From Phlebopus portentosus (lineage: Eukaryota; Basidiomycota; Agaricomycetes; Boletales; Boletinellaceae): a stretch of DNA of 64,000 nt. The notes below the pieces were generated by a model, which saw nothing but the letters and a program-made list of their open reading frames with translations, did not search any database and was not told the origin of the DNA. Shown here one piece after another: positions 1 to 12,520 of the stretch (positions are counted from its first letter, which is position 1; every line of letters starts with the position of its first letter). The stretch spans positions 584,753 to 648,752 of the forward strand of contig JAYXKI010000019.1 of NCBI GenBank assembly GCA_037892935.1, given 5' to 3'. The translations under genes and the position numbers were made by a program.

Positions 1-1110
1 TTTTCGAATCATAAACGGATCTTTAGTCCAAGGCTTCGAATCAATAACGGCCTTAGAGAATGCTTTGACTCCGGAGAGTGATCTTGTCATCGGACCAAGT
101 ACACAAGGTATTGCGTCTTGTCCCTGCATCGGCCCTTCGAGACCCTCATATGGAAAGCGATGAGAAGAGGGGCGCAAAGCGTAAATTCCGCAAAATGCAG
201 CCGGAACGCGAATTGAGCTGAAGAATAAGAGATTACTAATCCCTAGACAAAACGAAAGTTTGATAAATTCTTACCCAGCGATGTCAGTTCCTACACCGAT
301 AGGACTGCCTTTCATGCCTACAAGGGCACCTTCGCCTCCGGATGACCCACCACTTGCGAGTGCTCTATTGTACGGGCACACGCAACGCCCGAATACATTG
401 TTATAGGACTCAGTCCACTAATAATCAAAATTAATATGTATAATCTAGTATCTATCTCATAAACATACCATAAGCGTCTGCGGAATGTTTGTCCTGACAA
501 AAGGAACTGCTCCCGCCTCATATAAGGTGGTAACAAGTACTGCGTCTTCGTCAGAATATTTTCCGATCAACTGCACGAAACCTATGCATGCTGTTCAGTC
601 ACCGAGAAATGTTTAATTGGGGAGCGCCGTACCGATGGTCGTCTCTAACCCCTTCATGCGAAACTGATCCTTTATTGAGATTGGTAATCCATGTAGCGGA
701 CCCATCGGTTTTCCATTCTTCTTCAGGTACTCGTCACACTCTGCAGCTCGTTGTAGAGCCCTCTCGACAAATATCTCCGTCAAACAATTGACCTGATTTC
801 TCATTAGTTATTCCCTAGTAAAAGTGTCCTATGCATGACTTACAACTTGTTGAGCAATGATCGCGCGCTTGTAGTATGCGCGCGTGACATCAACCGAGGA
901 CCATTCTCCCGAGGCTAGTTTCGCAAGTAGGACACCGACATCATCTAACTCCGTCACTTCAAGCTCGAACGGGGTTAGAAGCCCACAAGACGCCGGAACG
1001 TCTGTCACGTCCAGTTGGTCTTCAGGAGGCGTATTTATGATCCATTCCTTTGGAATCGCAGTGAGCTGGCGTTGCTTCTTGTCAGCGACGAGGTCTTGCC
1101 AGGTCGTCAT
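1..1110 (-). CDS. Amidase (amidase-signature family, fungal acetamidase/FAAH-like), 3' end outside window
   Basis: Hydrolyses carboxylic amides to acid and ammonia. Five exons fit in phase: 1110-844, 792-633, 590-469, 417-275 and 217-1; introns are 42-58 nt with GT..AG ends. The start MTTWQDL at 1110 was chosen because the longer open frame upstream does not look like the family. The Ser-cisSer-Lys catalytic triad is visible: Lys in GLPISIKDQF (exon 2), and the two serines in SGGSSGGEGAL and in GTDIAGSIRVPA, the latter spanning the exon 4/5 junction. About 300 of the expected 550 or so residues are present; the gene runs off the left edge. All junctions conserve frame and family motifs, so it appears intact as far as it goes. 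Substrate cannot be told from sequence. Confidence 0.9.
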
Positions 1111-1649
1111 CGAGGTGCACAGGTGATAAGAACTTGCATGAGTCGGATGAACGACTTTATAGCATCTCTGCGATAAGGTGAGATAAAGCGGACTGAATCG
1201 GCCGCTCGCCGGGTCCTTGATAAATAGCGAAGTTGAAGATGCGCGGAAGAAGAGCCGAGTATATCTTTTCTCTGTGTCTCGTGGTCTGTGGGGCAAGAAG
1301 AGAAATTAGAACAGCAATACATATCGACAAAGTTAGAAGTGCAGCTAGCTTGCCACTCAGGGAATTCACTAAGAGCACCCGTTGTCTCGAAACCATTCTG
1401 TGTTGGAAACAATAGAACCGTCTACCCTTCGAGCCAGGAATTGAACCTTATCATGAACGAGCGTCTACCTCATGGAAGCAGATACATCAATCGTAAAAGT
1501 TCTTTGTATTAGGTATCTTGATGTGCATTACTAGAAAACATCCGAAAACGCAGTCTGCGCGGGCATCATACTCATTATCTAGCTTAAGAATCTCGCTCGC
1601 TCGTCCGACCAGAAACCTGTCGTAGTCACTGCTGCGCAAAGCATCACAA
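1111..1649. other. Intergenic: amidase upstream region and Argonaute 3' flank
   Basis: Both neighbouring genes are on the minus strand. Open frames here are short and mutually overlapping, and none resembles a known family. No repeat seen. Confidence 0.5.
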
Positions 1650-4631
1650 TCACAAGTAGAACATCGTTCCCTTCACGTTGTCATGAATGCCGTTGCCCCA
1701 CATATCATTCGCCTTCCTCATTATCTGCTCTTCGTTCATCCTACTCTCGGGACTTCCTCTAGGCGGAGGGAGGATGCCATGGAGGTAAATCTTTCCGCGT
1801 TCGCAAGCGCGATCAGCCCAGTACGCAGGTGGAATCAAGCTGACGCTCTTCGTTGCACGCGCCCAAAGGTAGCTCACGTCGTTCGCACCTTGTTGAAGAT
1901 CGTCGGCTGGGAACTTGTTCTCGTCGTAAATCACCGAGTAGTGAGTCGCGCGAACGGTGCCTTGCAGGCCTGCGTGCGCTTGCAGGTAAAAGTCGAAGTC
2001 GTAGACTGCAGTGACGCCTTTGTCGACGACCGTTCCGGCTTTCGTGTTTGACGTCCTGTCTGCCTCCTCCGTTTTGGTCGGATAGAATCTCGTATGATGC
2101 CGTTTTCCACATATAGCGATGGTGAGCTTTGGCTTGCAGCCCTTGAATGCCTTGAATGCCTCCTTCATGGGAGGTAACTCTCGAAGAAGTACTTGGTCAA
2201 ACTGTCCCTCGGATACACCGTCACGGAATACAATGATGCGTTCCGGATAGCTTTTCATTCGTTTGTAGTATTCACTCAGCCGTTCAATCATCATCTCTTT
2301 GACGTCGGTGATCATCTGTGAGTAGTTGTTTGTTTAGAATAGGCACATAAAAGGAAAACATAGCATCGCACCTCCTTCCGATGTTCTTGAAGTCTCAGAC
2401 TAGCAGGATAATGCATGAAATTGCCATCACACGACGCAACGACAGCAGCAATTGATGGCGTTCCCTTCACGCATCCTACCCCGGGATGAGTGACGTCCAT
2501 ACCAACGAGCATAGTATTCTTCAACCAACGCAACGAGTCTGGATGAATCTGATGATTAACTCCGCCGAGCTTCGTGTTCACCTTGAGCGCGATGTTCGAG
2601 AAATACTGGTCCTGTCCCCTTTCCTTCTTGACTTTAGGCATGAGCATGCATACCGTTTGAATACCAAGCTTCATGTCGCAGAGCTTCTTCAGGCCAGGAT
2701 AGATGTCCGGGTCACGACCAGTCATGAACACAAGGACAAGATTCGGGGGACTTGGCAATGTCTTGAGTTGTTTCTCAATCTCGTTGATAGCCTCAATACG
2801 GAAACGATCGCGCTGATTCGCCCTTGGAAGACGAATAAAGCGTAGCGGAGGCAGTCCTTCCTCGACTTGCATGCCACTATTACGGCATTTGGTGAGGAAC
2901 CCAGTAACGACGCTTCGTAATTCTGGATCAGTTTGATCGCGGAAATCGTCGCGTCCGCCATCGTTCAGCACCAGAATCGCCGCGCGCGTGAGTGGAGCGG
3001 GGCGCGAGAAGCGTACGCCGAGAATATTCCAAGACCCATTTGCTACGCTGGGCTGGCCGGACTGATACATCACCCTAGGCGGGTTGAGGACTCGAGCAGG
3101 AACTATTGCGAATTCAAGCGAGACTTCGACGCCAAACCCTTGCATCGGTGAAGCACGTTGTCGAAGTCCTAGAACGCCAAGACCTTGATCGGAAATCGCT
3201 TGGGCATTGACGTACGGAGGATTGCAAGCGGCCTTGATCATTTCGGCAGTCTGTTTGTCCGCTAGAAGGCCTCTATACGATTGACCAGGTTCAATTTCGC
3301 AAACCTCAGCAGGAACATAAATGTCCTTGGTCTTGTTGCCGATGTTGACAACGGGCATATCGTCGGCATGTTGTAGCCTGATGTTATACTCTGCGATTTG
3401 GAGAACAATATGAGATGCTTTCCGATCATACGTATACAACAAATTAAGTTGGCTTACTTCGTTGAAAGTATTGCTCGACGCTGATTTTTCCACCAAACTC
3501 GTCGCACTGAAACATGGTTTTCCTTGCTGATTGAGCTCCGAAGGCCTTTAAAGGGTTCTTCTTGCGGTACCCTAAGTGGGTGGTCGTAACCCTTACGCGA
3601 CCTTCCAGTTCTTGGGGTATAGCACCTCGTGATCGTGCTTGAAACTCGAGTATCGCATCACTGAGTCGCGCATATGGAACGTAGAACGCGCTCATGCAAA
3701 CGTTCACGTTAATCATCAAGTTCTTATAGACTGGGCGCACGCTGGCGAAAAAGCCTTTCCAGGCCTCCAAGCCGCCTCCTAGGTCGAAAGGAGATTCGTT
3801 CAACATTCTTGGGGGGAAGAAATATCGATTTTTTCCGCATAAGATACCATTATGAGAAGCATGCGACGTTGTGATAAGATTGAAGGCGGAGATTATGGGA
3901 AGCGGATCATACAGAGGATCTTCGCCTTGTAAGTACCTAGGATCAATGTTCAATCGAATCGGATCTATTTCCTCAAAGAATGAAACGTACCGATCAAGAT
4001 CGGCAGAGCGGAGCTCCTTAGGTTCAAGTAGACTGAGTTTGTAAACTTTGCTATTTGGACGTGGACCCGGTTCACCTTCGTCGTAGAATTGGACTGAGAC
4101 CGAGAAGTCTTCTGGTAAAGGCTCTCGAGCAATCAGTCGCTGTACCCTATCATGCGCGATATCGCCAAGGTGAGGCGAGACTTCTGATGATGCTTCAAAC
4201 AGGTCGAACAGCCGTTTTCGAAAACGCCTCAACTCCGTCTTAACGGGAGGTGTGATCCCGATTGGGTAATCATAAAGAACACAGTCCTTCGGATACTTTA
4301 GAGCGAAGTAGTTCGCACGCAGCGTGATCGCGTTGCCACGTTTTCCAAAGCCCGGACGTACGACTCGGTCGGGAACGGAAGTGGAGAGATTCTTAAATCG
4401 TGAGATGAGACTGTCGAGATCTCTATCGGTAAAGCGCGAATCAAGGCGTGCTGGAGTCCCAGGTGCGAAGATCTGGACTTGAGGAGGGCCGCCTCGACCT
4501 CTAGTGAAGCCAGATGAACCGCGACCAGAAGGCGATGCACCACGAGGAGGCGGACCACCCCCACGCTGGCCTCTACCGCGAGGGCCGCCGCGATCACCAC
4601 GACCTCTGCCTCTACCACGTTGATTATCCAT
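1650..4631 (-). CDS. Argonaute (RNA-silencing slicer, QDE-2/AGO-like)
   Basis: Binds small RNAs and silences matching transcripts. Three exons: 4631-3458, 3390-2372 and 2315-1650, with introns of 67 and 56 nt; joined length gives 952 residues, normal for the family. The first 60 or so residues are a glycine/arginine-rich tract, followed by N, linker, PAZ, MID and PIWI regions. Joining exon 1 to exon 2 recreates the conserved SVEQYF..KYNIRL stretch. PIWI catalytic residues are visible: Asp690 in GMDVTHPG, Asp763 in FRDGVSEGQF and His856 in RATHYSV, with Glu727 (RLQEHRKE) as a likely glutamate finger, so slicer activity is plausible. The protein ends in MFYL, close to the canonical MFYA terminus. 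The second intron has an unusual GTGCGA donor. The start was set at MDNQRG just before the GR tract; a longer frame upstream to 4718 is not family-like. Confidence 0.95.
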
Positions 4632-5007
4632 AACAGCGGTACGGAATTGTCTGACGAAACAGCAGAGTAGTCGAGGAGGGATGAGTGACGGTCCTTTACA
4701 TGAGAGCAGCGGGAGCATTGCTTATAAGTATTCAATCGCCTGCCTCATTTCAACCCGAGGCCAAGGTGAGAATGTATGACCAATCTTGAGATGACCATGA
4801 TAGCTAATATGGATAAGCGCCCGTTAGAGTTCAGGGGTAGTGAAGGTTAGCAAAGAATAGACCAGAATCACCTCAAAGCGCCGCCGTTATTACATCTATG
4901 TGACTAGGTTCAGACCTAGATGCCCTTCCGTCATGGCCTCATGTTCCAAAGACGCCTATGGTCTGTCCGTATAGAGCTTTTGGCCTGCTTCTGGACCCCT
5001 ACACTGA
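4632..5007. other. Upstream region of Argonaute
   Basis: No gene recognised. It ends where a roughly 150-bp repeat shared with 8398-8546 begins. Confidence 0.4.
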
Positions 5008-5160
5008 GGAGTGACGGAATTCAACGAGGCCATTGGGTGGAGGAATGATCATTCAGGTGATGCGGCGAGGTGATGGATTCCCAAGGTGGTCCTCCAGTAG
5101 CTTCGGTCTACCGGCCTACTGCTTGCTGGATGAAGTGCGAATGAAAAGAAGTCGAGTCGA
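5008..5160 (+). repeat. Direct repeat, copy 1 (copy 2 at 8398-8546)
   Basis: Starts GTGACGGAATTCAACGAGGC and ends AAAAGAAGTCGAGTCGA. Copy 2 shares nearly all positions, with a few substitutions and a short deletion. It overlaps the 3' side of the kinase relic at 5049-5475, so it is probably the 3' end of a duplicated kinase gene. Confidence 0.85.
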
Positions 5161-5475
5161 TGAACGACAGAGCGGTATGACATCAGTTCTTCATCCACAA
5201 CTTCATGCAGCAAAGGCCGCCATCCCGCCTCACTGTCCATCGGCAAATCTGGGAACAACGTAATATCTCTGTCTTTTTCCTCCTCATCAGTTGCTTCAGC
5301 AAAGACTCGAAGCACCCTGTCGCAAGACCAACAAACCACTTGTATAGGGCTGAATGCACTCACCGGCTTATTATTGTCATGAACGACTTCCAGAGTGCTC
5401 CACCCGGAAGTCCCGCAGGACAACTCAATCATCTCCTCCACATCCTTGTACTGCATCTCAAGATGAAAGTCAATA
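5049..5475 (-). pseudogene. Protein-kinase C-lobe relic (same family as the 16-kb and 43-kb kinases)
   Basis: The reading frame holds family blocks: FHLEMQYKDVEEMIELSCGT, an eroded activation-loop end (TLEVVHDNN where relatives have SAPEI), FSPIQ and RPLLHEVVDEE. The conserved DLWSCG motif has decayed to CWSCD, and the ATP-binding lobe and HxDIKPDN catalytic loop are absent upstream, so it cannot encode a working kinase. It lies head to head with the Crinkler-like gene that starts at 5640. It most resembles the kinase fragments at 32817-37034. Confidence 0.7.
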
Positions 5476-5639
5476 TCAATATGTACCTGCCTGCAAAAGC
5501 TTGCACAGCTCCAACAGCACTGCATAGTATTATGTAATAGCAGAATTGAGTTCGATATCACGTGCTTCGAAACTTGGTGGTGACACGGCACGTGATCATT
5601 GCGAACCCAGACACGCGACCGCGTTCTCTACCGCCCACC

Positions 5640-7726
5640 ATGTCCTCGAACACGACTCAGAATTTCGCTCACTATATAGTATACATGCCATACGAGATCA
5701 AGCCTGGTACTCACCATAGCTCGTACCCCGACACATACGCTTTTCGCGTGCCAGAGGGCGGCTATGTTAGAAATCTGAAGAATGCCATTCGAGACCATCC
5801 ACATTTGAACCGTCACCTGGGGGCTGGGGGATGACGAACTAATTCTTTTGAAGGTATTTCTCGGTCATCTCCCATTCTATCGTTAATCTAAAAAAAACCG
5901 CTACTGTTTCCACAGTGTGGCTACCTGTCCGTGTTGCCAGCAAGCACACGCTATACTCGTGCTCTGGGATGGATTCGTGACCACGCCCATAATGAAGAGA
6001 TCAGGATGGAGGGCGGGCTTAGGTTTACCCGTTACTTCAGCACAGGACCCGCATCTGCTGAGGCCGAGGTGATAGTTGTGATTGCCGTGACGGACTCCAG
6101 TGCGTTTTTACATTCTCCACTTATCTATACTTGAAATGACTTCTCGCAAGTTTTGGAAAGCCGTGACGTGGTATATTCTCTTCCGGACATTCATGCTTCC
6201 AAGGTCACGAAAGGTCGGTTCTGTTCTTTATACGTAGGCATGCTAAGGTCATGACGTGGCTTCCAGACCGATTATCGCAGCTTGATGGTATGAAGCGGTT
6301 CCCGAGTCCGTCAGAGGGCGTGAAGAGTGAGGAAAATATAAGGGGATGGGCCAACGACAACACTGGTGTTCATACTCACCGGCCGGTTGGAAACTACGGC
6401 CCACCAACTGCTCTTTTCCATTCTGCCCTCGCCAGGCTCAGACATCACCTGAGGCACCTCGATCAAATTGACGAACCGTCCGCTGATCATTTCGAGTGGG
6501 CGCACAAATTTATTCAAGTTTGCAATAACGGGTTCAAAAGAGAAGATAATGGAAGGAGAATTGAAGCAGATCATCAAATGCTCTTATTGGTGAGGACGCC
6601 ACATGGCAGGAACATCTTCGGGACAAAAGGGCGAAACCAGATACGGTATGGGGACAAATAATACGAGCGATCTTGGAACTCAAGAACGTCGATGGGTTGG
6701 GCGGAAATCCGATACTGCGAGCTACGCTTGATTACGCGAAGATTCTCTTTCAGGCTCGGGATCAGGAGGTTCGTCCTTCCATTGGATTCGTGCTAAACTC
6801 GGCTTTATTTTCATGCTCATTGTATTTAGCACCGCACTTGCGTGGTCTGGTCGAACTGGCCTATCATCCTCATCGGCATAGCAGGCAGTCGGTTAGAGAT
6901 ATCTACTGCTGTTTTCACCGATGGAATTTATTCCGACAAACTGCTTTCAGAGGATTTCTACATTGATGCCTGGCAATCGGAAACTGTATTACGTGTGGGC
7001 CTTTTCTTCAAGGCGCTCTCTCTTGCAATCGAGGAACTCCCGGAATACTACGAACCGTTTTCTGAGGGCCTGGAAATGGAGGCAACCATTGTTCACGTGT
7101 ATCCCAATCCTTTGCCCTGTGAAGGCTACCACATCCCTCAGCTAACTTACATCGGTAAGCTATCGCACATGGGGGGATTATTGGACGAGAAGGACAACGT
7201 GGCGGTACGGCTAGAGAGACCATATGCCCTTTACCGCGCAAAAATGATTCATGATGGATCTGACGACGAGGTAGACGTTGTAGTAAAGTTCATTGTGCGT
7301 TACCATGAACAGGCGCATCGGATACTCGAACAGAACGAACTGGCGCCGAGATTGCATTTTTGTATCCCTCTTGTTGGGGATATGTATATGGTGATCGTGG
7401 ACTATATCGAAGACACGCCGCTTTACCTCGCGAAACCTGAAGACCCCGAAAAAGTTCTGAGGGATGTCGAGACTGCAATCGACCTGCTTCATGCACAAAA
7501 CCTGGTATTCGGAGACGTACGTGTTCAAAATATCGTTCTTAAGCCGAAGGGAAAGGCCATGCTAATCGATTTCGACTGGGTCGGCAAGCACAATGTGGAT
7601 AGATACCCTGCATCCTGGAATAAGGATGCCGGAAAATGGTCCCCAAGCGTAGACAGGAGGGTGCTGATGGATAAGGCGCATGATACGTTCATGCTTGACA
7701 AGCTGAGGCGGCACTGGGAGAAGTAG
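5640..7726 (+). CDS. Crinkler-like protein 1: ubiquitin-like header + middle domain + C-terminal kinase; probably frameshifted
   Basis: Header, residues about 1-70: starts at MSSNTTQNF in good context (CCCACCATG) and aligns with the header of the gene at 43044-45880 (YIVYMP..; hydrophobic ILLK end, then CGYLS after a 55-nt intron at 5856-5910). Later exons carry a GWIRDHAHNEE stretch and a middle domain, then AVFTDGIYSDKLL and a kinase. The kinase has a GDVR-x-x-N catalytic loop (VFGDVRVQN) and an IDFDWVGKH metal-binding motif, typical of atypical fungal kinases, and ends at 7726. Problems: the header is out of frame by one base at a G run (5823-5832), and a second frame change may lie near 6575. 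The exon structure between 6100 and 6840 is uncertain. Crinkler proteins in other fungi and oomycetes are secreted or nuclear-acting effector or conflict proteins; the role here is inferred. Confidence 0.6.
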
Positions 7727-8397
7727 TTACCGTAGTGTGTCTCTTAGTGTAGCTAATCTGTATTAGGGATGGTTCGCGGAATGACATGCATAAAGATGTA
7801 CTTTACAATGACCTCGATCTCCGGCCTTTCTCTCTCACACATCTCTCCCTTTCCTTCATGCTCCTTGTTTTGCTTTTAGTTACGATTGTAATGTGTCTGT
7901 TATCTCTATTTCTGTGGATGTTGCGAGGGAGGGTATTTGACCAAAAGGGGTAAGGCGCGGCGCGTCACAACTGCATGCAAAAATGTCAATGACGCGCGGG
8001 CCTTCCCATCGCTGTCGATCACTTGAATCCCTTGTCTCATTTTTTGCGTTTGCCCTCGAACGGCTACACGGTCGCATAAAGCGTTTCTGGCTGGAAAATG
8101 TGCGATATATTTATTCTTCAAGAATTGCCTTCCGTTTCTTCTTAAGATATGTATGAAAAATCGGAAAAGATATGGCGGAATCTTTGTTGTATCTCAAATT
8201 TTCTCAAAAGCAGTTATGCCTAATTAGAGAAAAGCACCGTCTGAAGAAAAGCATGCAAAACTTCATACTGTGCACTTAAACATATAATAACATAGATGTG
8301 GAAGGCCTGAAGCTCAGAAGTTGAGTGTATGCTGTACTGCTTAGGGTTCCGCGGCGTATCGTACATACAAGACGTATCAGCTCGAGCAGTCAACACG

Positions 8398-8546
8398 TGA
8401 CGGAATTCAACGAGGCCGTTGGGTGGGGAAATGGTCATTCAGGTAATGCGGCGAGGTGATGGATTCCCAAGGTGGTCCTCTAGTAGCTTCTCTACCGACC
8501 CACTGCTTGCTGGATGAAATGCGCATAAAAAGAAGTCGAGTCGAGA
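8398..8546 (+). repeat. Direct repeat, copy 2 of 5008-5160
   Basis: Same orientation as copy 1, about 3.4 kb away. The two copies flank the Crinkler-like gene at 5640-7726, so that gene sits between direct repeats and could be lost or duplicated by recombination. Confidence 0.85.
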
Positions 8547-9867
8547 CAAGACCACCTATTTTATTGTGGTGTCACGTTCATCCATTGGAGTTGTGGAATC
8601 AGGTAGATAATATCATTTCATGACGACCCATGTACTTCAAGTCTCCATATCTGCGAATCGACTGGTGCAATTTCATCTCAACCGGCGGCTACTATCCTTA
8701 TTGAAGTGAGTAGAAAATCATGCTTGGCGCGACAAGTAAGTCATGTCTCCTCTCGATGTTCATCTCGAGGGTATTAAGGGATACCACTAGCTCTGTCGTT
8801 CTCGCTTTTGTTTTCAGTTCTTCCAGCATGTTTAACTTTATACAACCTATAGCTGCTGTTTGCGATAAATATAGCGCGTAAGTCTGCACTGTTGTCCAGT
8901 ATCCTTTGATCGGTACTGACCATTATTTTCAGGTATGACTCGACAAAGCAAGATCCACGTTCCGCTTCTCGTTTTGCTACATGCCACGGATTCCGGGCCA
9001 TAAAGCGTTGGGTATGCGAGGTGTCGAAGTCTTCAAATCCAGTCTGAACTTGAGAGCTGCCTACGAAACTTTCAGCTTGGCGATCTATAAGAGTTCCTGT
9101 TCAATAATCTTTGTATTAATACGTATGAAAAAACCTTCTGTGAGGTCAGGTGAAGTCCCAATCCAGATGTTAGCGTACACTCAGATCTCCATCCTTCACG
9201 TTCTGTGCGATGGCATAAGAAAATGAGCTTCGATGGACACGAATTGATAAAGCGGCTCCGAAACGTAATTCTGCCCCCTGTGTGAAGTGTTTAAGAACCC
9301 GAAGAACAAAGATGTCCAGATTTTCCCGTCGATCAGCGAAGTCTGTGTGTATTATAATCCTGGAAAGGATTTGCTTTATCAAGATGCTCTGGGCGGTTGG
9401 GGATCCCATTCATGCGATTCATGGTGGTTGACGAGCTTTTGACTGTCGGTTTGACGACATACCGCCAAGTAACGTACTTAGTAAGAATTTCTGAATGTTC
9501 CAAGCATTAGTAATCGCAGTGTCCCTTTTTAGAAAAAATCTGGTATGAGTGCGTGCAAATCGGAGTTTTCCTCGATTGAATAATCTACGCGTTCGTTACC
9601 CTGCACAAAACGTGAGTATACCCATAATTCCTGCTGAAGGTTCCGCTGCAGATTATAGTCTTTTAAGCGAGAAGTCCGGGTGAAACCATCATCACCGACA
9701 CCGCATTCTAGATGTCTTACTATCCCGTCTCAACGCCGCTATCCCGGAAACATGTTCCTACTCGAATTTGTGCATTCTTTCCCTTGAATAATCTGCGCCC
9801 CTATCCGTCCGATTCGGATAAGTCCATCCTTACTACTTACGATCAGATGGTTCAGCCTCGCCGCGAA

Positions 9868-9879
9868 GATATAAACAGG
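9868..9879 (+). promoter_or_regulatory. TATA-like element upstream of the NmrA-like gene
   Basis: GATATAAACAGG lies about 70 bp before the ATG at 9944, a usual distance for a fungal TATA box. A pyrimidine-rich stretch follows it. Confidence 0.45.
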
Positions 9880-9943
9880 GCTCAAGTCAATCATTCTTCC
9901 CCCATCATAGCTCCTTTCTCCCCATATCACAGCCAAACGGATC

Positions 9944-11211
9944 ATGTCTGACACGCAAAAGCCCATCATTGCTGTCTGTGGCGCCTCTGGTGCTCAAGGA
10001 GGAAGCGTTGTAGAGTATTTGCTCAACGATCCTGACCATTCTTTCCGTGTTCGTGGCCTTACTCGCAACGTCGACTCGCAGAAAGCAAAGGGTACGCTTG
10101 AATTCTACTTTTCAATCTGTGTGTTCAGGTTCTGATGATCGATGAAGCCTTGGCGGCGCGAGGAGTCGAAATCGTCAGGGCCGACCTGAACGACGTCGAA
10201 AGTCTCAAAAAAGCATTCGAAGGAGCTCACGGAGTCTTCGGATTAACAAACTGTACGAAGTGCTGTGAGCCGAAACGCGGTACAATCTCACCTTATTTTC
10301 TGTAGTTTGGGAAGTTTTGTCTGCTGAAATTGAAATACGTCACGGAAAGAACCTTGTCGATGCTGCAGCGGCAGTCGGAGTGAAGCAATTCGTATGGTCG
10401 ACTTTGGACCATACTTCGGACCCAGAGGTGCCGCATTGGGACTCAAAAGCTGCCGTTGACGATTACTTGAAAGAGAAGGGACTGCCTCGAACTTCGTAGG
10501 TCATTTCCATTATATACTTGAACAAAACTTGACACGTACACATTAGATTGTATACATCCTTTTATTATGAGAACCACCTCATTTTCCCGTCTCTTACTGT
10601 AACAAAGAGACCTGACGGGCGTCTAGTTGCGGACTGGCCATGCATGTTGACGGATGGACCTATCGGTGGGTATAGTGTCGCTGAGACAGGAGCCTACGTT
10701 CTCGAAGCGTTCAAAAAGCCTCAAGAATGGATCGGTAAGCTATTCAATGAAATCCCCTTGACTTAGATTGATCTCTGTTAAAGGGAAGGATATGCGCGTG
10801 ATCTCGGATATTTTCACGCCACGTCAATTCGCACAGGCCTTGAGCGAAGTCCTCCGTAAGGAGATCGAGCTCGTCGAGACAAATTCGGAGAGATTCCACG
10901 CTCAAAAGGTCGGCGACTATGAGCTGTGGGCCAAGTGGGTTATTTCACTCGCGTTGCTTCGAGATTTTGCGGCTGACAAATTCTTCACCTCTCTTCATCG
11001 CCTTCATCTAGCAACCGTAAGTAGATGTTCATGTCTTGAGGTACATGATCCTGTGGCTCACCGGACTCTTCCCCATGTAGAATGGTTCTACAAGAACAAC
11101 GGAAATCCGAACCGGGATCTCAAACTTACATTGCGCATCAACCCGTCTCGCAAGGATCACCGCGCTTTTATCGAGGCCAACAAGGATGCTTTCCTTGCGG
11201 CCTCGAGCTGA
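9944..11211 (+). CDS. NmrA-like family NAD(P)-binding protein
   Basis: An atypical short-chain-dehydrogenase-fold protein; NmrA-like members sense NAD(P) state or act as reductases. Exons 9944-10091, 10148-10252, 10306-10495, 10547-10734 and 10784-11211 (introns 49-56 nt) stay in frame and give 352 residues. The N-terminus has the dinucleotide-binding GASGAQGGSV motif, then VEIVRADLND, and FVWSTL followed by the downstream substrate-domain residues seen in fungal relatives. The last exon contains an extra stretch of about 40 residues between ELWAK and EWFYKNN that relatives lack. This stretch carries good splice signals (GTGGGT at about 10934, TAG near 11013, GTAAGT near 11018, TAG near 11080), so one or two further introns are likely there. 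Confidence 0.85.
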
Positions 11212-11512
11212 TCGTAGTCGACGATTTTTGAATGCGGACACCTCGTGCACTGTCCTGCTTGATTGTACAACAAAATATACTTTGCTATAGAGAAAATTTT
11301 CGATAAAATGAGTAGAGATCAATCAGACATATCATCAGATGAGAGAGAGTTGACGCGACCTGAGGGTACGACAAGGTGAAAATGAACGATGATTCGAGTG
11401 GGAACTTGAATTTAGGCCGCTGCTTATGTAAGTCTACCTGTAAGGCCTCTGGCTTCAAAACTCTACCGTCTACCATCACATACACTGCATCTGAGCTTGA
11501 ACTTCCAACACA

Positions 11513-12520
11513 ATGCAAGCTTATCTTGCAGAGAAATACATGTCGGGTCCCAAAGCGGATGCAATTCTTTCACGCATCGCACCAGAGAAGAAGAAAAAGA
11601 AACGGAAAACAGACACGGAAGCCCCGACCTCGGCTTATGGCTTTGGAATTGTTGACGAGGACGGCGAATGGGGCGGTGTTAGCAAAGGGGCGGATGAAGA
11701 GGAAGATGACATGACTGAGGCTGTTGTAGCATCTGATAGGAGTTTCAAGAAACGACGAGTTGCTGAGGGTGAGGAAGGGTCTGGTTGGGCGACAGTTCGA
11801 GAAGGCATAAAGAGGGAAGATGCGAGTCCACCTCCAGACGAAAAGCCGCAAATCGTCGAAACGCCCTTTGCGGGAGGTCTCGTCAAAGCTTCTGAATTGA
11901 AGAAACGATTGCCGGAGCAGAGCTCGTCAAAGAAGAACAAGCGCTCAGAGGCGGAGTCTGAGCGAGAACGGGAAGAGGCGCGGCTTGCTCAGGAAACGAT
12001 CTATCGTGATGCTTCCGGCAGGAGGATCGACACGAAGGCTGAACGAGCGGAGGCTGCACGACGAAAACGTGAATTGGAGGAGAAGGAAGCGCAGAAGATG
12101 CAATGGGGAAAGGGACTTGTGCAGCGTGATGATGCAGCAAGGCGAGCAGAGCAGTTAGAAAAGGAACGAAAGCGCGATCTGGCAGTGTACGCTGATGACA
12201 AGGAGTTGAATGAAGAACAAAAGTCTACAATGCGGTGGAATGATCCCGCTGCGCAGTTTCTTACGGTTTGTCTTGATACTTTCGTGTTATGCTCGTACGA
12301 TCGTGTTGACCTTTTGTCATAGAAAAAATCAAAAAAGGGACCTCGAAGACCCGAATATACTGGTCCACCTCCGCCTCCAAATCGTTTTGGAATCAAGCCG
12401 GGTTGTCGATGGGATGGTGTTGACCGGAGCAACGGATTTGAGAAGAAGTACTTCCAGAAATTGAACGAGCGCAAACGGAAAGGCCTGGAGAGTTATCAAT
12501 GGAGCGTGGATGACATGTAG
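11513..12520 (+). CDS. BUD13: BUD13/CWC26 pre-mRNA-splicing factor (RES complex)
   Basis: Part of the nuclear retention and splicing (RES) complex with Snu17 and Pml1, bound to the activated spliceosome. Two exons, 11513-12265 and 12323-12520, with a 57-nt intron, give 316 residues. The N-terminus [12 protein letters not shown] is typical, followed by a long charged, lysine/glutamate-rich region with [10 protein letters not shown]. The diagnostic C-terminal signature is intact: [26 protein letters not shown] and a final WSVDDM. The C-terminal block is coded mostly by exon 2. No damage seen. Confidence 0.95.

Larger units (their letters stand above)
7727..9943. other. Long intergenic region without a recognised gene
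   Basis: Only short open frames without family motifs. It contains the direct repeat at 8398-8546. At 9252-9282 there is a segment, GAAACGTAATTCTGCCCCC, that closely matches the end of the small inverted-repeat element at 32971-33096, suggesting a relic terminus of the same element family. Confidence 0.5.

Noticed and set aside
8698..9001. Overlapping minus-strand frames near 8.8 kb as a gene
   Set aside because: Short, no conserved blocks, and no consistent splice structure.
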